A stretch of DNA of 64,000 nucleotides from an uncultured Propionibacteriaceae bacterium (GCA_937926975.1 CALBCJ010000009.1:1-64000); one strand, 5' to 3'. Positions 54,175 through 63,614 are shown, numbered from the stretch's first letter. Numbers and translations: made by a program. The notes: generated from the sequence alone by a model not told the origin.

Positions 54175-55212
54175 ATGTCGACGCGACCCTTCATCGCCGC
54201 CCGCATCGAGACCGCGATCAACCGTCGGATCGAGGCTCTGGCACGCCGGGCCGGCTGGGTGGAACGGGTCACCGGGTACGTCGGGTACGGCAACCACCGC
54301 AGCCTGCGGGTCCTAGCCCGGCTGTCGCTGGCCCCGAACCGTCCCCGAGGGGTGGTGGGGGCCGAGGTCCACAAGCTGCTCGAGCGCCGCGGCTGGCGCA
54401 ACTTCATCACCCTGGCCTGCGTCTGCCGCCCGGTCACGGTCCGGCTCGGCGACCGTACGGTCGAGGCCACCACCGACCGGGGCGGCTACATCGATGTCCA
54501 GATCGCTGACCACGGCCTGGCGCCTGGCTGGCACACAGTGCAGGTCGAGACCGAGCAGGCCGAGCCGACCTCGGCCGATGTCCTCGTGATCGCGAAGAAC
54601 GTCACCTTCGGCCTGGTCAGCGACATCGACGACACGGTGATCTCGACCTGGCTGCCGCGACCGATGATCGCGGCCTACAACTCCTTCGTCGCCACCGAGA
54701 ACGCCCGACAGGCCGTGCCGGGGATGGCGGAGATGTACCGCGACCTGCTCGCCCAGCACCCGGGCTCACCGGTCGTGTACGTGTCGACCGGCTCCTGGAA
54801 CACCCTTCCCTTCCTGCGGCGCTTCCTCGACCGGCACCGCTACCCTTCCGGGCCGATGCTGCTGACCGACTGGGGACCCACCAACACTGGCTGGTTCCGC
54901 TCCGGCCAGGACCACAAGCGCAACGCCCTGCGCCAGCTGGCCCGAGACTTCCCCCACATCTCCTGGCTGCTGGTGGGCGACGACGGCCAGCACGACCCGA
55001 TGCTGTACGCCGAGTTCGCTGAGTACGCGCCGAAGCGGGTCCGGGCGATCGCCATCCGGCAGCTCAACCCGGTCGAGCAGGTACTGGCTCACGGCACCCC
55101 GGGCGAGCGGCTCGACACGCCGGCGGCTCAGGACCTGCGGCACCCCCGGCCGGTGGTCTTCGGGCCGGACGGGTTCTCTCTGGCGCGCAAGGTTCGCGAG
55201 CTCGACGCCTGA
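54175..55212 (+). CDS. App1/DUF2183 family phosphatidate phosphatase-like protein
   Basis: This 345-residue protein has the DUF2183 domain of yeast App1 with the HAD-type motif DIDDTVIST near residue 149. YVSTGSWNTLPFL near residue 202 and LVGDDGQHDPMLYAEFA near residue 264 complete the phosphatase core. The N-terminal 120 residues form a beta-rich domain. App1 dephosphorylates phosphatidic acid; the bacterial substrate is unproven. The start is ATG at 54175. It is followed by a strong terminator. Confidence 0.9.
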   Translation: MSTRPFIAARIETAINRRIEALARRAGWVERVTGYVGYGNHRSLRVLARLSLAPNRPRGVVGAEVHKLLERRGWRNFITLACVCRPVTVRLGDRTVEATTDRGGYIDVQIADHGLAPGWHTVQVETEQAEPTSADVLVIAKNVTFGLVSDIDDTVISTWLPRPMIAAYNSFVATENARQAVPGMAEMYRDLLAQHPGSPVVYVSTGSWNTLPFLRRFLDRHRYPSGPMLLTDWGPTNTGWFRSGQDHKRNALRQLARDFPHISWLLVGDDGQHDPMLYAEFAEYAPKRVRAIAIRQLNPVEQVLAHGTPGERLDTPAAQDLRHPRPVVFGPDGFSLARKVRELDA

Positions 55213-55213
55213 T

Positions 55214-55246
55214 CCTCCGCCGGGGGCGCTACCCGGCCGGCGGAGG
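55214..55246 (+). terminator. Terminator after the App1-like gene
   Basis: CCTCCGCCGG and CCGGCGGAGG pair perfectly over ten bases with a 13-base loop, starting one base after the stop codon. Confidence 0.7.
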
Positions 55247-55335
55247 CCGCCGCGGGCGTTTCACGCTGCCGCTGCCGGGACAGCACCGCGGCGCAGCCCT
55301 AGAATGCCCGACGGACCAGCACCTGAAGGAGGAGC

Positions 55336-57783
55336 ATGGCGAAGCGCCCGGCCGCCGACCCGGAGGACGACCTCTCCGAGCGGATCGTCGACATCGACGT
55401 CTCGGCCGAGATGGAGTCGTCGTTCCTGGAGTACGCCTACTCGGTGATCTACTCCCGGGCCTTGCCGGATGCCCGGGACGGGCTGAAACCGGTGCAGCGC
55501 CGAATCCTCTACACGATGGACGAGATGGGGGTCCGCCCCGACCGGCCCCACGTCAAGTGCGCCCGGGTGGTCGGGCAGGTGATGGGTGTGCTGCACCCCC
55601 ACGGCGACGTGGCCATCTACGACGCTCTGGTCCGCCTGGCGCAGCCCTGGGCGGTGCGGCTGCCGCTGGTCGACGGGCACGGCAACTTCGGCTCACTCGA
55701 CGCCGGGCCCGCCGCGATGCGGTACACCGAGTGCCGGATGGCGACCCCGGCCGCCGTCATGACGGGCGGGCTGGACGAGGACACCGTCGACTTCCGGCCC
55801 AACTACGACGGCAAGGGGACCGAGCCGGTGGTGCTGCCGGCCGCCTTCCCGAACCTGCTGGTCAACGGGGCGACCGGGATCGCGGTCGGGATGGCCACCA
55901 ACATCGCCCCGCACAACCTGGTCGAGGTGGTCCAGGCGCTCAAGCACCTGCTGAGCCACCCGGAAGCAGACGTCGACGACCTGATGCGGTTCGTCCCCGG
56001 TCCGGACCTGCCCGGCGGCGGCAAAATCGTCGGCCTGGACGGGGTCCGCGACGCGTACCAGACCGGGCGGGGCACCTTCAAGATCCGGGCCACCGCCCAG
56101 GTCGAGCAGGTCAGCCCGCGCCGGCGCGGGATCGTGGTCACCGAGCTGCCGTACATGGTCGGTCCGGAACGGATCATCGAGCAGGTCAAGACCCTGGTCC
56201 AGGCCAAGAAGCTGACCGGGATCGCCGATATCAAGGACCTCACCGACCTCACCAACGGGCTGCGGCTGGTGATCGAGGTCAAGAACGGGATCAACCCCGA
56301 CGCGATGCTCGAGCAGCTCTACCGGCTCACCAAGCTGGAGGACTCGTTCGGGATCAACGCCGTGGCCCTGGTCGACGGCCAGCCACGAACGCTGTCGCTG
56401 AAGGAGATGCTGCAGGTCTACCTCGACCACCGGCTGTCGGTCACGCTGCGCCAGACCCAGTACCGGCTGGGGAAGGCCTCCGACCGGCTGCACCTGGTCC
56501 AGGGGCTGCTGATCGCGATCGTCGACATCGACGAGGTGATCGCCATCATCCGCTCCTCCGACGATGTCGCTACCGCCCGGCAGCGCCTGATCGAGGCCTT
56601 CGAGCTGACCGAGACCCAGGCCACGTACATCCTCGACATGCAGCTGCGCCGGCTGACCCGGCTGTCGACGATCGAGCTGGAGCAGGAGCGAGACCAGCTC
56701 ACCGAGCAGATCGGGCGGCTGCAGGCGATCATCGACGACCCGGCCAGGCTGCGCCTGCTGGTCAGCGACGACCTGGACCAGGTCGCCACGACCCTGGGCA
56801 CCCCGCGCCGTACGGTGCTGCTCTCCGGGGCCGGTGCGGTCACCCCGTCGGCGAAGGCGACTGCGGCAGCGCTGGAGGTGCCGGACGGCCCCTGCCGGGT
56901 GCTGCTCTCGTCGACCGGGCTGGTGGCCCGGGTGGACGGCGCCGAGCCGCTCGGGCTGGGAGGTCCCCGCGCGAACCACGACGTGATCGTCTCCCAGGTT
57001 GAGACCACCACCCGGGGCGAGCTGGGCGCCCTGACTACCCAGGGCCGGGTCTACCGGCTGCAGGCGATCGACCTGCCGTCGGTGCCGCCGCAGGCGACGG
57101 CACCGCACACTCAGGGCGGCTCACCGCTGGCCGAGCTGATCACCCTCGAGCCTGATGAGCAGGTGGTGGCGCTGACCCGACTCGGCCCCGAGACCGGGAC
57201 CTGGGCCTTCGGTACCCGGCGGGGCATGGTGAAGCGCACCCATCCTGAGATCGTGGGCAAGGACAGCTGGGACCTGATCCGCCTAGAGGATGGCGACTCG
57301 GTGGTCGGGGCGGTCGAACTCGCCAGCGACGACGTGGACCTGGTCTTCATCACCTCCGACGCCTCCCTGCTGCACTTTCCGGCCACCGCGGTCCGGCCCC
57401 AGGGCCGCTCCGGCGGCGGCATAGCCGGGATCCGGCTGGCGAAGGGGGCCACGGTGGTCTACTTCGGCGCGGCCGCGGTCGGTACTGGTGAGGTGGTCAC
57501 GGTCGCCGGCTCCCGCTCGGCCCTGCCGGGCACCCACGCCGGTACGGTCAAGGTGACCCCCCTGGCGCAGTTCCCAGGCAAGGGACGGGCCACCGGCGGA
57601 GTCCGCTGCCACCGCTTCCTCAAGGGCGAGGACACCCTGCTGGGAGCCTGGGCAGGTCAGGCTCCAGCAGCCGCGGCGGCAGCCTCGGGAGCCCCGGTCC
57701 CGCTGCCCGGCCCCGACCCCCGCCGCGACGGGTCCGGGACCCCCGCGCCCCAGCCGATCAGCGGGATCGGCAGCCGTCCCTGA
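55336..57783 (+). CDS. parC: DNA topoisomerase IV/gyrase subunit A (ParC-like)
   Basis: The A subunit breaks and rejoins DNA. The 815-residue protein has the catalytic tyrosine Y130 in AAMRYTECRM and the QRDR HPHGDVAIYDALVRLAQ, where residue 92 is valine instead of the usual serine or alanine. A C-terminal pinwheel domain with beta-propeller repeats follows from about residue 480, ending in a proline-rich tail. The ATG has an AAGGAGGAGC site. It converges on the parE gene. This is probably the second, decatenating enzyme, with gyrase elsewhere. Confidence 0.92.
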   Translation: MAKRPAADPEDDLSERIVDIDVSAEMESSFLEYAYSVIYSRALPDARDGLKPVQRRILYTMDEMGVRPDRPHVKCARVVGQVMGVLHPHGDVAIYDALVRLAQPWAVRLPLVDGHGNFGSLDAGPAAMRYTECRMATPAAVMTGGLDEDTVDFRPNYDGKGTEPVVLPAAFPNLLVNGATGIAVGMATNIAPHNLVEVVQALKHLLSHPEADVDDLMRFVPGPDLPGGGKIVGLDGVRDAYQTGRGTFKIRATAQVEQVSPRRRGIVVTELPYMVGPERIIEQVKTLVQAKKLTGIADIKDLTDLTNGLRLVIEVKNGINPDAMLEQLYRLTKLEDSFGINAVALVDGQPRTLSLKEMLQVYLDHRLSVTLRQTQYRLGKASDRLHLVQGLLIAIVDIDEVIAIIRSSDDVATARQRLIEAFELTETQATYILDMQLRRLTRLSTIELEQERDQLTEQIGRLQAIIDDPARLRLLVSDDLDQVATTLGTPRRTVLLSGAGAVTPSAKATAAALEVPDGPCRVLLSSTGLVARVDGAEPLGLGGPRANHDVIVSQVETTTRGELGALTTQGRVYRLQAIDLPSVPPQATAPHTQGGSPLAELITLEPDEQVVALTRLGPETGTWAFGTRRGMVKRTHPEIVGKDSWDLIRLEDGDSVVGAVELASDDVDLVFITSDASLLHFPATAVRPQGRSGGGIAGIRLAKGATVVYFGAAAVGTGEVVTVAGSRSALPGTHAGTVKVTPLAQFPGKGRATGGVRCHRFLKGEDTLLGAWAGQAPAAAAAASGAPVPLPGPDPRRDGSGTPAPQPISGIGSRP

Positions 57784-57852
57784 CGAGCCGGAGCCCGAGG
57801 GGCCGGGAGCAGCCGCCAGTACCCGCCGACTGTCCGCGCGGGCACACGCTCG

Positions 57853-57957
57853 TCAGCGCTCCGGGCAGACCCTGACGTGGGCGATCTCGTCGAGCTGCCC
57901 GGCGACGAGATCGCGTACCGCGGTTCGCGGCCAGCAGTTGTCGAGGCCACGACTCAT
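57853..57957 (-). CDS. Possible small protein coupled to parE
   Basis: A 34-codon frame starts at an ATG that overlaps the parE stop as ATGA and ends at 57853. It reads SRGLDNCWPRTAVRDLV, then AGQLDEIAHVRVCPER. Operon-style overlap is the only support; the length is marginal and I do not recognise it. Confidence 0.3.
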   Translation of the reverse strand: MSRGLDNCWPRTAVRDLVAGQLDEIAHVRVCPER

Positions 57958-60050
57958 GCGTCAATCGTCTCAGCATCCAGCCGGTACGCGCCCTCCACGA
58001 TGAACTCCTTGCGCGGCCCGACCTCGTTGCCCATCAGACGCTCGAAGGTCCGGGTCGCGGTGGCAGCATCATCAACGGTGAGCCGTCGCAGGGTCCGGTG
58101 ACCAGGCGACATCGTGGTGTCGGCCAGCTGGTCAGCGTCCATCTCCCCCAGACCCTTGTAGCGCTGCGGCTCGGCGAAGCGAACTCCCCGCTTGGTGAGC
58201 TCGGCCGCCTTGCGCTGGTACTCCGGGTCGGAGTAGGTGTACAGGTACTTCGGCTGCCCCTTCCTCGGGTTCAGGATCTCGAACCGGTGCAGCGGCGGCA
58301 CCGCGGTGAAAACCCGGCCGGCCTCCACCAGCGGCCGCATGTACTTGAAGAACAGCGTCGCCAGCAGGCACCGGATGTGGGCCCCGTCGGAGTCGGCGTC
58401 GGCCATGAAGATCACCTTGCCGTACCGGGCCTGCTCCAGGTCGAAGGTCTTCCCCGAGCCGGCCCCGACGACCTGGATGATCGAGGCGCACTCCGCGTTG
58501 CGGAGCATGTCGGTCACCGAGGCCCGCTGGACGTTCAAGATCTTGCCCCGGATCGGCAGCAGCGCCTGGAACTCTGAGCTGCGGGCCAGCCGGGCGGTCC
58601 CCATCGCCGAGTCACCCTCGACGATGAACAGCTCGGTCCGGTCGACGTCGTGAGAGCGGCAGTCGGCCAGCTTGGGCGGCAGGGTGGACGACTCCAGGGC
58701 GTTCTTGGCGCGCTGCGCCTCCCGGTGAGTACGGGCGGCAACCCGGGTCCGCGACGCCGCCACCACCTTCTCCATCAGGGCCCGGGCCTGGCTGCGTACG
58801 GTGGCCTTGGTCGCGGTCAGGTAGTCCACCAGCTCCGACTCCACGACCCGGGCCACGATCCGCGAGACTGCCGGGGTTCCCAGCACCTCCTTGGTCTGCC
58901 CCTCGAACTGCGGCTCGGCCAGCCGGACGGTGACCACCGCGGTGAGCCCTTCAAGGATGTCGTCCTTGGTGATCTCCTCGCCGTTCTTCATGATCCGGGT
59001 ACCGTCCAGGCCCTTGCCGAAGGCCCGGACCAGGCCGCGCTCGAAGCCCTGGACGTGGGTGCCGCCCTTGGGGGTGGCAATGATGTTGACGAAGGACTGC
59101 ACGGTGGTGTCGTAGCCCTGCCCCCAGCGGACCGCGATGTCCACCTCCAGACTCCGCTCGACATCGGTCGGGGTCATGGTCCCGGCGTCGTCGAGCATCG
59201 GGACAGTCTCGGTGAACTGGTCGCGGCCTCGGAGCCGGACCACCTCGGTCACCGGCTCCCCGGCAGCCAGGAAGTCGCAGAACTCGCTGATCCCGCCGTC
59301 GTGCTGGAAGACCTCGGTCCGGGGCTCCTCCCCGCGCAGGTCGCTGACCCGCAGCTGCAGACCGGGAACCATGAAGCTGGTCTGCCGGGCCCGGTTCAGC
59401 ACCGGCTCCAGCTGGATCTCGGCACCGACGACGAAGATCTGCCGGTCTGGCCAGTACCGGACCCGGGTGCCGGTGGTGCTCTGGGCGACCTTGCCGACCC
59501 GGCGCAGCTCGGCCGTCGGAGTGAAGCTGGCGTCGGGACCGTCGCCGTCGAAGACCCCCGGGACACCGCGCCGAAACGACATCGCCCAGGTCGCCCCGCC
59601 CCGGTCGACCTCCACATCGAGGCGGGCCGAGAGGGCGTTCACGACCGAGGCCCCCACCCCGTGCAGACCGCCGGCCGCGTTGTACGAGCCGCCGCCGAAC
59701 TTGCCACCGCCGTGGAGCTTGGTGAACACCACCTCGACGCCGGTCAGCCCGGTCCCAGGATGGATGTCGACCGGGATCCCTCGGGCATGGTCGGCGACCA
59801 TCACCGAGCCGTCGGCCCGCAGCTCGACCTCAATTCGGTCCCCGAAGCCGGCCAGCGCCTCGTCGACGGAGTTGTCGATGATCTCCCACAGGCAGTGCAT
59901 CAGCCCGGGGGTGCCGTTCGACCCGACGTACATGCCCGGGCGCTTGCGGACCGCGTCCATACCCTCGAGAACCAGCAGGTGCCGGGCCTCGTAGTCATGG
60001 CCAAGCTGCGGGGAGGCGCCGCGACGAGCGGGCCGGATCTGATCAGTCAC
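57954..60050 (-). CDS. parE: DNA topoisomerase IV/gyrase subunit B (ParE-like)
   Basis: The B subunit supplies ATP-driven strand passage. This 698-residue protein has the GHKL ATPase motif IIDNSVDEALAG near residue 59, GLHGVGASVVNAL near residue 122, and a TOPRIM domain with EGDSAMGTA near residue 453 and ADADSDGAHI near residue 530. The C-terminal RYKGLGEMDADQL is typical. I set the start to GTG 60050; the long frame to 60419 covers the DUF7455 promoter. The placement beside sigA and DUF7455 is like Streptomyces ParE. Confidence 0.92.
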   Translation of the reverse strand: MTDQIRPARRGASPQLGHDYEARHLLVLEGMDAVRKRPGMYVGSNGTPGLMHCLWEIIDNSVDEALAGFGDRIEVELRADGSVMVADHARGIPVDIHPGTGLTGVEVVFTKLHGGGKFGGGSYNAAGGLHGVGASVVNALSARLDVEVDRGGATWAMSFRRGVPGVFDGDGPDASFTPTAELRRVGKVAQSTTGTRVRYWPDRQIFVVGAEIQLEPVLNRARQTSFMVPGLQLRVSDLRGEEPRTEVFQHDGGISEFCDFLAAGEPVTEVVRLRGRDQFTETVPMLDDAGTMTPTDVERSLEVDIAVRWGQGYDTTVQSFVNIIATPKGGTHVQGFERGLVRAFGKGLDGTRIMKNGEEITKDDILEGLTAVVTVRLAEPQFEGQTKEVLGTPAVSRIVARVVESELVDYLTATKATVRSQARALMEKVVAASRTRVAARTHREAQRAKNALESSTLPPKLADCRSHDVDRTELFIVEGDSAMGTARLARSSEFQALLPIRGKILNVQRASVTDMLRNAECASIIQVVGAGSGKTFDLEQARYGKVIFMADADSDGAHIRCLLATLFFKYMRPLVEAGRVFTAVPPLHRFEILNPRKGQPKYLYTYSDPEYQRKAAELTKRGVRFAEPQRYKGLGEMDADQLADTTMSPGHRTLRRLTVDDAATATRTFERLMGNEVGPRKEFIVEGAYRLDAETIDA

Positions 60051-60186
60051 GCAGCGAAGGTTAGCGATCCGGACCGGCAGTGCGGCCGGGGCACGCCCGG
60101 TGGCTGCTCCTCCCCTGGCGCTAGACTTGAGCGCGTACGACTCACGTCGCCGGGGTGCTGGGGGAACATTCCACACTGCTGCGCCG

Positions 60187-60221
60187 TTGACGAGATGTCG
60201 GGCTGCTCCGACCCGGAGCAG
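60187..60221 (+). promoter_or_regulatory. Promoter-leader elements before DUF7455
   Basis: A TTGACG -35-like box (60187-60192) is followed by an inverted repeat CTGCTCC-GACCC-GGAGCAG (60203-60221). No clear -10 box at the normal spacing was found, so the hairpin may be in the 5' leader. The assignment is tentative. Confidence 0.35.
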
Positions 60222-60284
60222 TGCTAGAAAGGAAGCAACCCGCCCAGCACGTCTCCGTGACACCTGTTCGGGAAGAGAGGCACT

Positions 60285-60479
60285 GTGAGCACGACCCTGT
60301 ACGACGACTCCCTGACCGCGGCCGACCGGTGCGACCGGTGCGGTGCGCAGGCGTACCTGCGGGTGACGCTGTCCGGCGGTGGCGAGCTCCTGTTCTGCGC
60401 TCACCACGCCAAGGCCCACTCCGACAAGCTGCGCCAGGTCGCACTACGGATTCACGACGAGACCGACCGGGTCCGCTGA
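60285..60479 (+). CDS. DUF7455 family zinc-ribbon protein
   Basis: This 64-residue protein has two cysteines CDRCGAQAYL near residue 16 and FCAHH near residue 37, which can bind zinc. It belongs to the actinobacterial family DUF7455, normally found beside the primary sigma factor and parE. The GTG start follows GGGAAGAGAGG. A strong terminator follows the stop. The function is unknown. Confidence 0.88.
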   Translation: MSTTLYDDSLTAADRCDRCGAQAYLRVTLSGGGELLFCAHHAKAHSDKLRQVALRIHDETDRVR

Positions 60480-60492
60480 CCCGAGGCACCAG

Positions 60493-60519
60493 GACCCCCA
60501 CCCTCGCGGGCTGGGGGTC
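60493..60519 (+). terminator. Terminator after DUF7455
   Basis: GACCCCCA and TGGGGGTC pair with further GC pairs inside, and TTGCC follows, 14 bases after the stop codon. Confidence 0.75.
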
Positions 60520-60599
60520 TTGCCATGCCCGTCGGGCTGCCACGGGCACCCTGCCACCGAGCGCCCGCGGTCTAGGCTGACCGGCAGGGAGGTTCACGC

Positions 60600-61436
60600 A
60601 TGGAGAAGCGAACGTTCGGCCGGACCGGTCACCGCAGCACTGTCCTCGTGTACGGGGCGGCCGCCCTCAGCGAAGCCAGTCAGGACCAGGCCGACGAGTC
60701 GCTGCGGCTGGCCCTCGACGCCGGCATCAACCACCTCGACACAGCGGCCTCGTTCGGACGAGCCGAGGAGCTGATGGGCCCCACTGTGGAGCGGGTCCGC
60801 GACCAGGTCTTCCTGGCCTCCACGACCACCGAGCGCCGCGCCGAGCAGGCCTGGGCCGACCTGCAGCGGTCCCTGGAGCTGCTGCGCACCGACCACCTCG
60901 ACCTGTGGCAGGTGCACGCCTGCTGCACGGTGGAGGAGCTGGACCAGGTCTTCGCCCCGGGCGGCGCCATCGAGGCCTTCCTGCGGGCCCGAGAGGAAGG
61001 GGTGGTGAACTGGCTCGGGATCACTGGACACACCGAGCAGGCCCCCGCGGTGCACGCCAAGGCACTGCACCGGTTCGACTTCGACTCGGTGCTGACCCCG
61101 CTGAGCTACCACCTCTACACCGCCGACCGGCAGTTCGCCCAGGACTTCGACACCCTTTACCAGATGCTGGAAGAGCGCGGGGTCGGGCTGCGCACGACCA
61201 GGGTGGCCGCCCGCAGGCCGTGGGACGGTGAGCGCCAGCCCGCCGCCGGGTACCAGCCGCTGACCGCCCCGGCCGATATTCGGGCCGCGATCGGCTGGGT
61301 GCTCGGGACTTTCTCTAGCGTCACGGGAGTGGCGACCGCCAAAGAAACCACCTTGCTGCCGGCTGCGATCGCGGCCGAGGCAGACCGGATGGACCCGGCC
61401 GAGGCAGCAGCCCACCTGGCCGGCCTGGGCGAGTAG
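60600..61436 (+). CDS. Aldo/keto reductase-fold protein lacking catalytic Tyr and Lys
   Basis: This 278-residue TIM-barrel protein matches aldo/keto reductases. The catalytic aspartate is present in NHLDTAASFG, but the catalytic tyrosine is phenylalanine (F52), and the lysine expected in VFLATKT is replaced (T75 in FLASTTTERR). The histidine in LWQVH is kept. Without Tyr and Lys normal hydride transfer is unlikely, so it may be a non-catalytic or redirected member. The ATG at 60600 has a GGGAGG site. No partner is indicated by neighbours. Confidence 0.82.
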   Translation: MEKRTFGRTGHRSTVLVYGAAALSEASQDQADESLRLALDAGINHLDTAASFGRAEELMGPTVERVRDQVFLASTTTERRAEQAWADLQRSLELLRTDHLDLWQVHACCTVEELDQVFAPGGAIEAFLRAREEGVVNWLGITGHTEQAPAVHAKALHRFDFDSVLTPLSYHLYTADRQFAQDFDTLYQMLEERGVGLRTTRVAARRPWDGERQPAAGYQPLTAPADIRAAIGWVLGTFSSVTGVATAKETTLLPAAIAAEADRMDPAEAAAHLAGLGE

Positions 61437-61511
61437 CGCAGCATCTTCGCCTGACGTTCCGGCATCTGGCTGGGAGCGGTGGCCGTCCCGGGCTTGGGTA
61501 GGGTCCCGCCC

Positions 61512-62861
61512 ATGGACAGTGCCCTTCATCCCGCCTTTGAGCCCATGTACGAGATCGTGCTCACCCGTAACCCGGGCGAGCCCGAGTTTCACCAGGCGGT
61601 CTTCGAGGTCATGCACTCCCTGGCCCCGATCGCCGACCACCCGGACTACACTGCGTGGTCGATCCTGAAGCGCATCTGCGAGCCGGAGCGGCAGATCATC
61701 TTCCGCGTTCCGTGGCTCACCGACTCCGGCCAGGTGGAGATCAACCGAGGTTTTCGGGTCCAGTTCAACTCGGCGCTCGGCCCGTACAAGGGTGGCTTGC
61801 GGTTCCACCCCAGCGTGAACCTGAGCATCATCAAGTTCCTCGGCTTCGAGCAGACCTTCAAGAACTCACTGACCGGAATGCCGATCGGCGGCGGCAAGGG
61901 CGGCTCCGACTTCGACCCGAAGGGCAAGTCCGATGCCGAGATCATGCGGTTCTGCCAGTCCTTCATGACCGAGCTGTACCGTCACCTCGGCGAGTACGTT
62001 GACGTGCCAGCCGGTGACATCGGCGTCGGGGGCCGCGAGATCGGCTACCTCTTCGGCCAGTACAAGCGGATCACGAACAAGTACGAGTCGGGGGTACTGA
62101 CCGGCAAGGGCACCACCTGGGGCGGGTCGCTGGTGCGTACCGAGGCCACCGGCTACGGCACCGTCTTCTTCGCCGAGGCAATGATGAAGCAGGCCGGAGA
62201 CTCCTTCGACGGCAAGACCGTCGTGGTCTCCGGCTCGGGCAATGTCGCGATCTACGCGGTCGAGAAGGCCCAGCAGCTCGGCGCCCGGGTGGTCGCGGTG
62301 TCGGACTCGTCGGGCTACGTGGTCGACGAGCAGGGAATCGACCTGGAGGTCCTCAAGGAGGTCAAGGAGGTTCGCCGGGGCCGGGTCAGCGACTACGCCG
62401 CGGCCGTCGGCGACCGCTGCCGGGTCGTCACCAACGGCTCGATCTGGGACCTTCCCTGTGATGTGGCCATCCCTTGCGCCACCCAGAACGAGCTCGCCGA
62501 GCAGCACGCCGCCACCCTGGTCAAGAACGGGGTGCGGATGGTGGTCGAGGGCGCCAACATGCCCACCACCCCGAAGGCGATCGCGGTGCTCACCGCGGCC
62601 GGGGTCCGGTTCGCGCCAGGCAAGGCCAGCAACGCCGGCGGGGTGGCCACCAGCGCCCTGGAGATGCAGCAGAACGCGTCCCGGGACTCGTGGAGCTTCG
62701 AGACCGCCGAGTCGCGGCTGGAGCAGATCATGGCCGACATCCACGACCGCTGCCTGGAGACCGCCGAGACGTACGGGCACCCGGGCGACTACGTGGTGGG
62801 TGCCAACCTCGCCGGCTACATCAAGGTTGCCGACGCCATGGTCGCCATGGGAGTCATCTGA
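61512..62861 (+). CDS. gdhA: NADP-specific glutamate dehydrogenase
   Basis: This enzyme aminates 2-oxoglutarate with NADPH to make glutamate. The 449 residues match the hexameric bacterial type. GGLRFHPSVNLSIIKFLGFE near residue 91, GMPIGGGKGGSDFDPKGKS near residue 121, and the NADP loop SGSGNVAIYAVEKA near residue 241 are all present. ATG 61512 is the start. It is a likely partner of GarA (6160), which inhibits or activates glutamate-2-oxoglutarate enzymes. Confidence 0.96.
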   Translation: MDSALHPAFEPMYEIVLTRNPGEPEFHQAVFEVMHSLAPIADHPDYTAWSILKRICEPERQIIFRVPWLTDSGQVEINRGFRVQFNSALGPYKGGLRFHPSVNLSIIKFLGFEQTFKNSLTGMPIGGGKGGSDFDPKGKSDAEIMRFCQSFMTELYRHLGEYVDVPAGDIGVGGREIGYLFGQYKRITNKYESGVLTGKGTTWGGSLVRTEATGYGTVFFAEAMMKQAGDSFDGKTVVVSGSGNVAIYAVEKAQQLGARVVAVSDSSGYVVDEQGIDLEVLKEVKEVRRGRVSDYAAAVGDRCRVVTNGSIWDLPCDVAIPCATQNELAEQHAATLVKNGVRMVVEGANMPTTPKAIAVLTAAGVRFAPGKASNAGGVATSALEMQQNASRDSWSFETAESRLEQIMADIHDRCLETAETYGHPGDYVVGANLAGYIKVADAMVAMGVI

Positions 62862-62874
62862 CGCCCCGAGTGGC

Positions 62875-62902
62875 TCCCGGTCCGGCTCGACCCCGACCGG
62901 GA
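62875..62902 (+). terminator. Possible terminator after gdhA
   Basis: TCCCGGTC (62875-62882) and GACCGGGA (62895-62902) form an eight-base stem with a 12-base loop, 13 bases after the stop codon. No T tract follows. Confidence 0.4.
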
Positions 62903-62963
62903 ACCGCCGGCGGGTAACCCCGCGGTGGCGGTGACCTGCTCGTGCTCGCCGGGCACTGCGACG

Positions 62964-63614
62964 TCAGGTCCAGGTCACGCGGTCACCGAAGTCTGCGGGC
63001 TGATACACGATCCCGCCCCACTGCAGGTCTGGGCTGCCGTGGCGTACCCCGATCCACCCGGTGCTGCACTCGCCAGCCCTGAGCAGGGTCTCCCGGTACG
63101 ACGGGCTCCAGGCCCAGTCCCGCGGGAGCTCGCCGACCGGCACCTGCCGGTACCGGCCGCCGGACTCGCCGTCGCGGACCAGGAACGACCACGGGTCGGT
63201 ACTGACCCTCGTCGTCCCGTCGGCGTTGGCGCTGGGGTGCGGGGCGGCGTAGCAGACCTGGACCCGGTAGCCAGCGCTGATGCCGTCCTTGCCGTGGGCG
63301 AACCGCTGCACGGTCACATCGAAGTACCTGAGACGGGCGGTCTGCCCGATACTGAGGCTCAGCCCCTGGGGGCCACCCGGCCTGGTTCCGGCTGGCGTCT
63401 CGGCGGGGCTCGCCGGGGACGCAGGTGTGGCGGACACTCCCGCGGTGACCACTGAGGCCACCGTGGCTACGGCTGATTCAGCCGGAGAGCTCGATGCGGC
63501 AGGAGTGGGCGAGACCGTCGGCCCGCCAGCAGAAGCGCCCCCCGCCGGGCCTGAGCAGGCCGCCAGCACCAGGACAAGGGGCGAGACCCACGCCAGGACA
63601 GTCACCGAGGCCAT
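62964..63614 (-). CDS. Putative lipoprotein
   Basis: This 216-residue protein starts with a signal peptide and lipobox LAAC at residues 17-20. A Ser/Pro/Thr/Ala-rich linker (about 21-80) leads to a small beta-rich domain with GLSLSIGQTARLRYFDVTVQ and SPSYRETLLRAGECSTGWI. The domain is reminiscent of DUF4352-like lipoproteins but I am not certain. It lies between gdhA (converging) and sigA (same strand, upstream). Confidence 0.75.
   Translation of the reverse strand: MASVTVLAWVSPLVLVLAACSGPAGGASAGGPTVSPTPAASSSPAESAVATVASVVTAGVSATPASPASPAETPAGTRPGGPQGLSLSIGQTARLRYFDVTVQRFAHGKDGISAGYRVQVCYAAPHPSANADGTTRVSTDPWSFLVRDGESGGRYRQVPVGELPRDWAWSPSYRETLLRAGECSTGWIGVRHGSPDLQWGGIVYQPADFGDRVTWT

Noticed and set aside
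55693..57108. Long minus-strand frame inside parC
   Set aside because: It mirrors parC codon positions and shows no recognisable domain.
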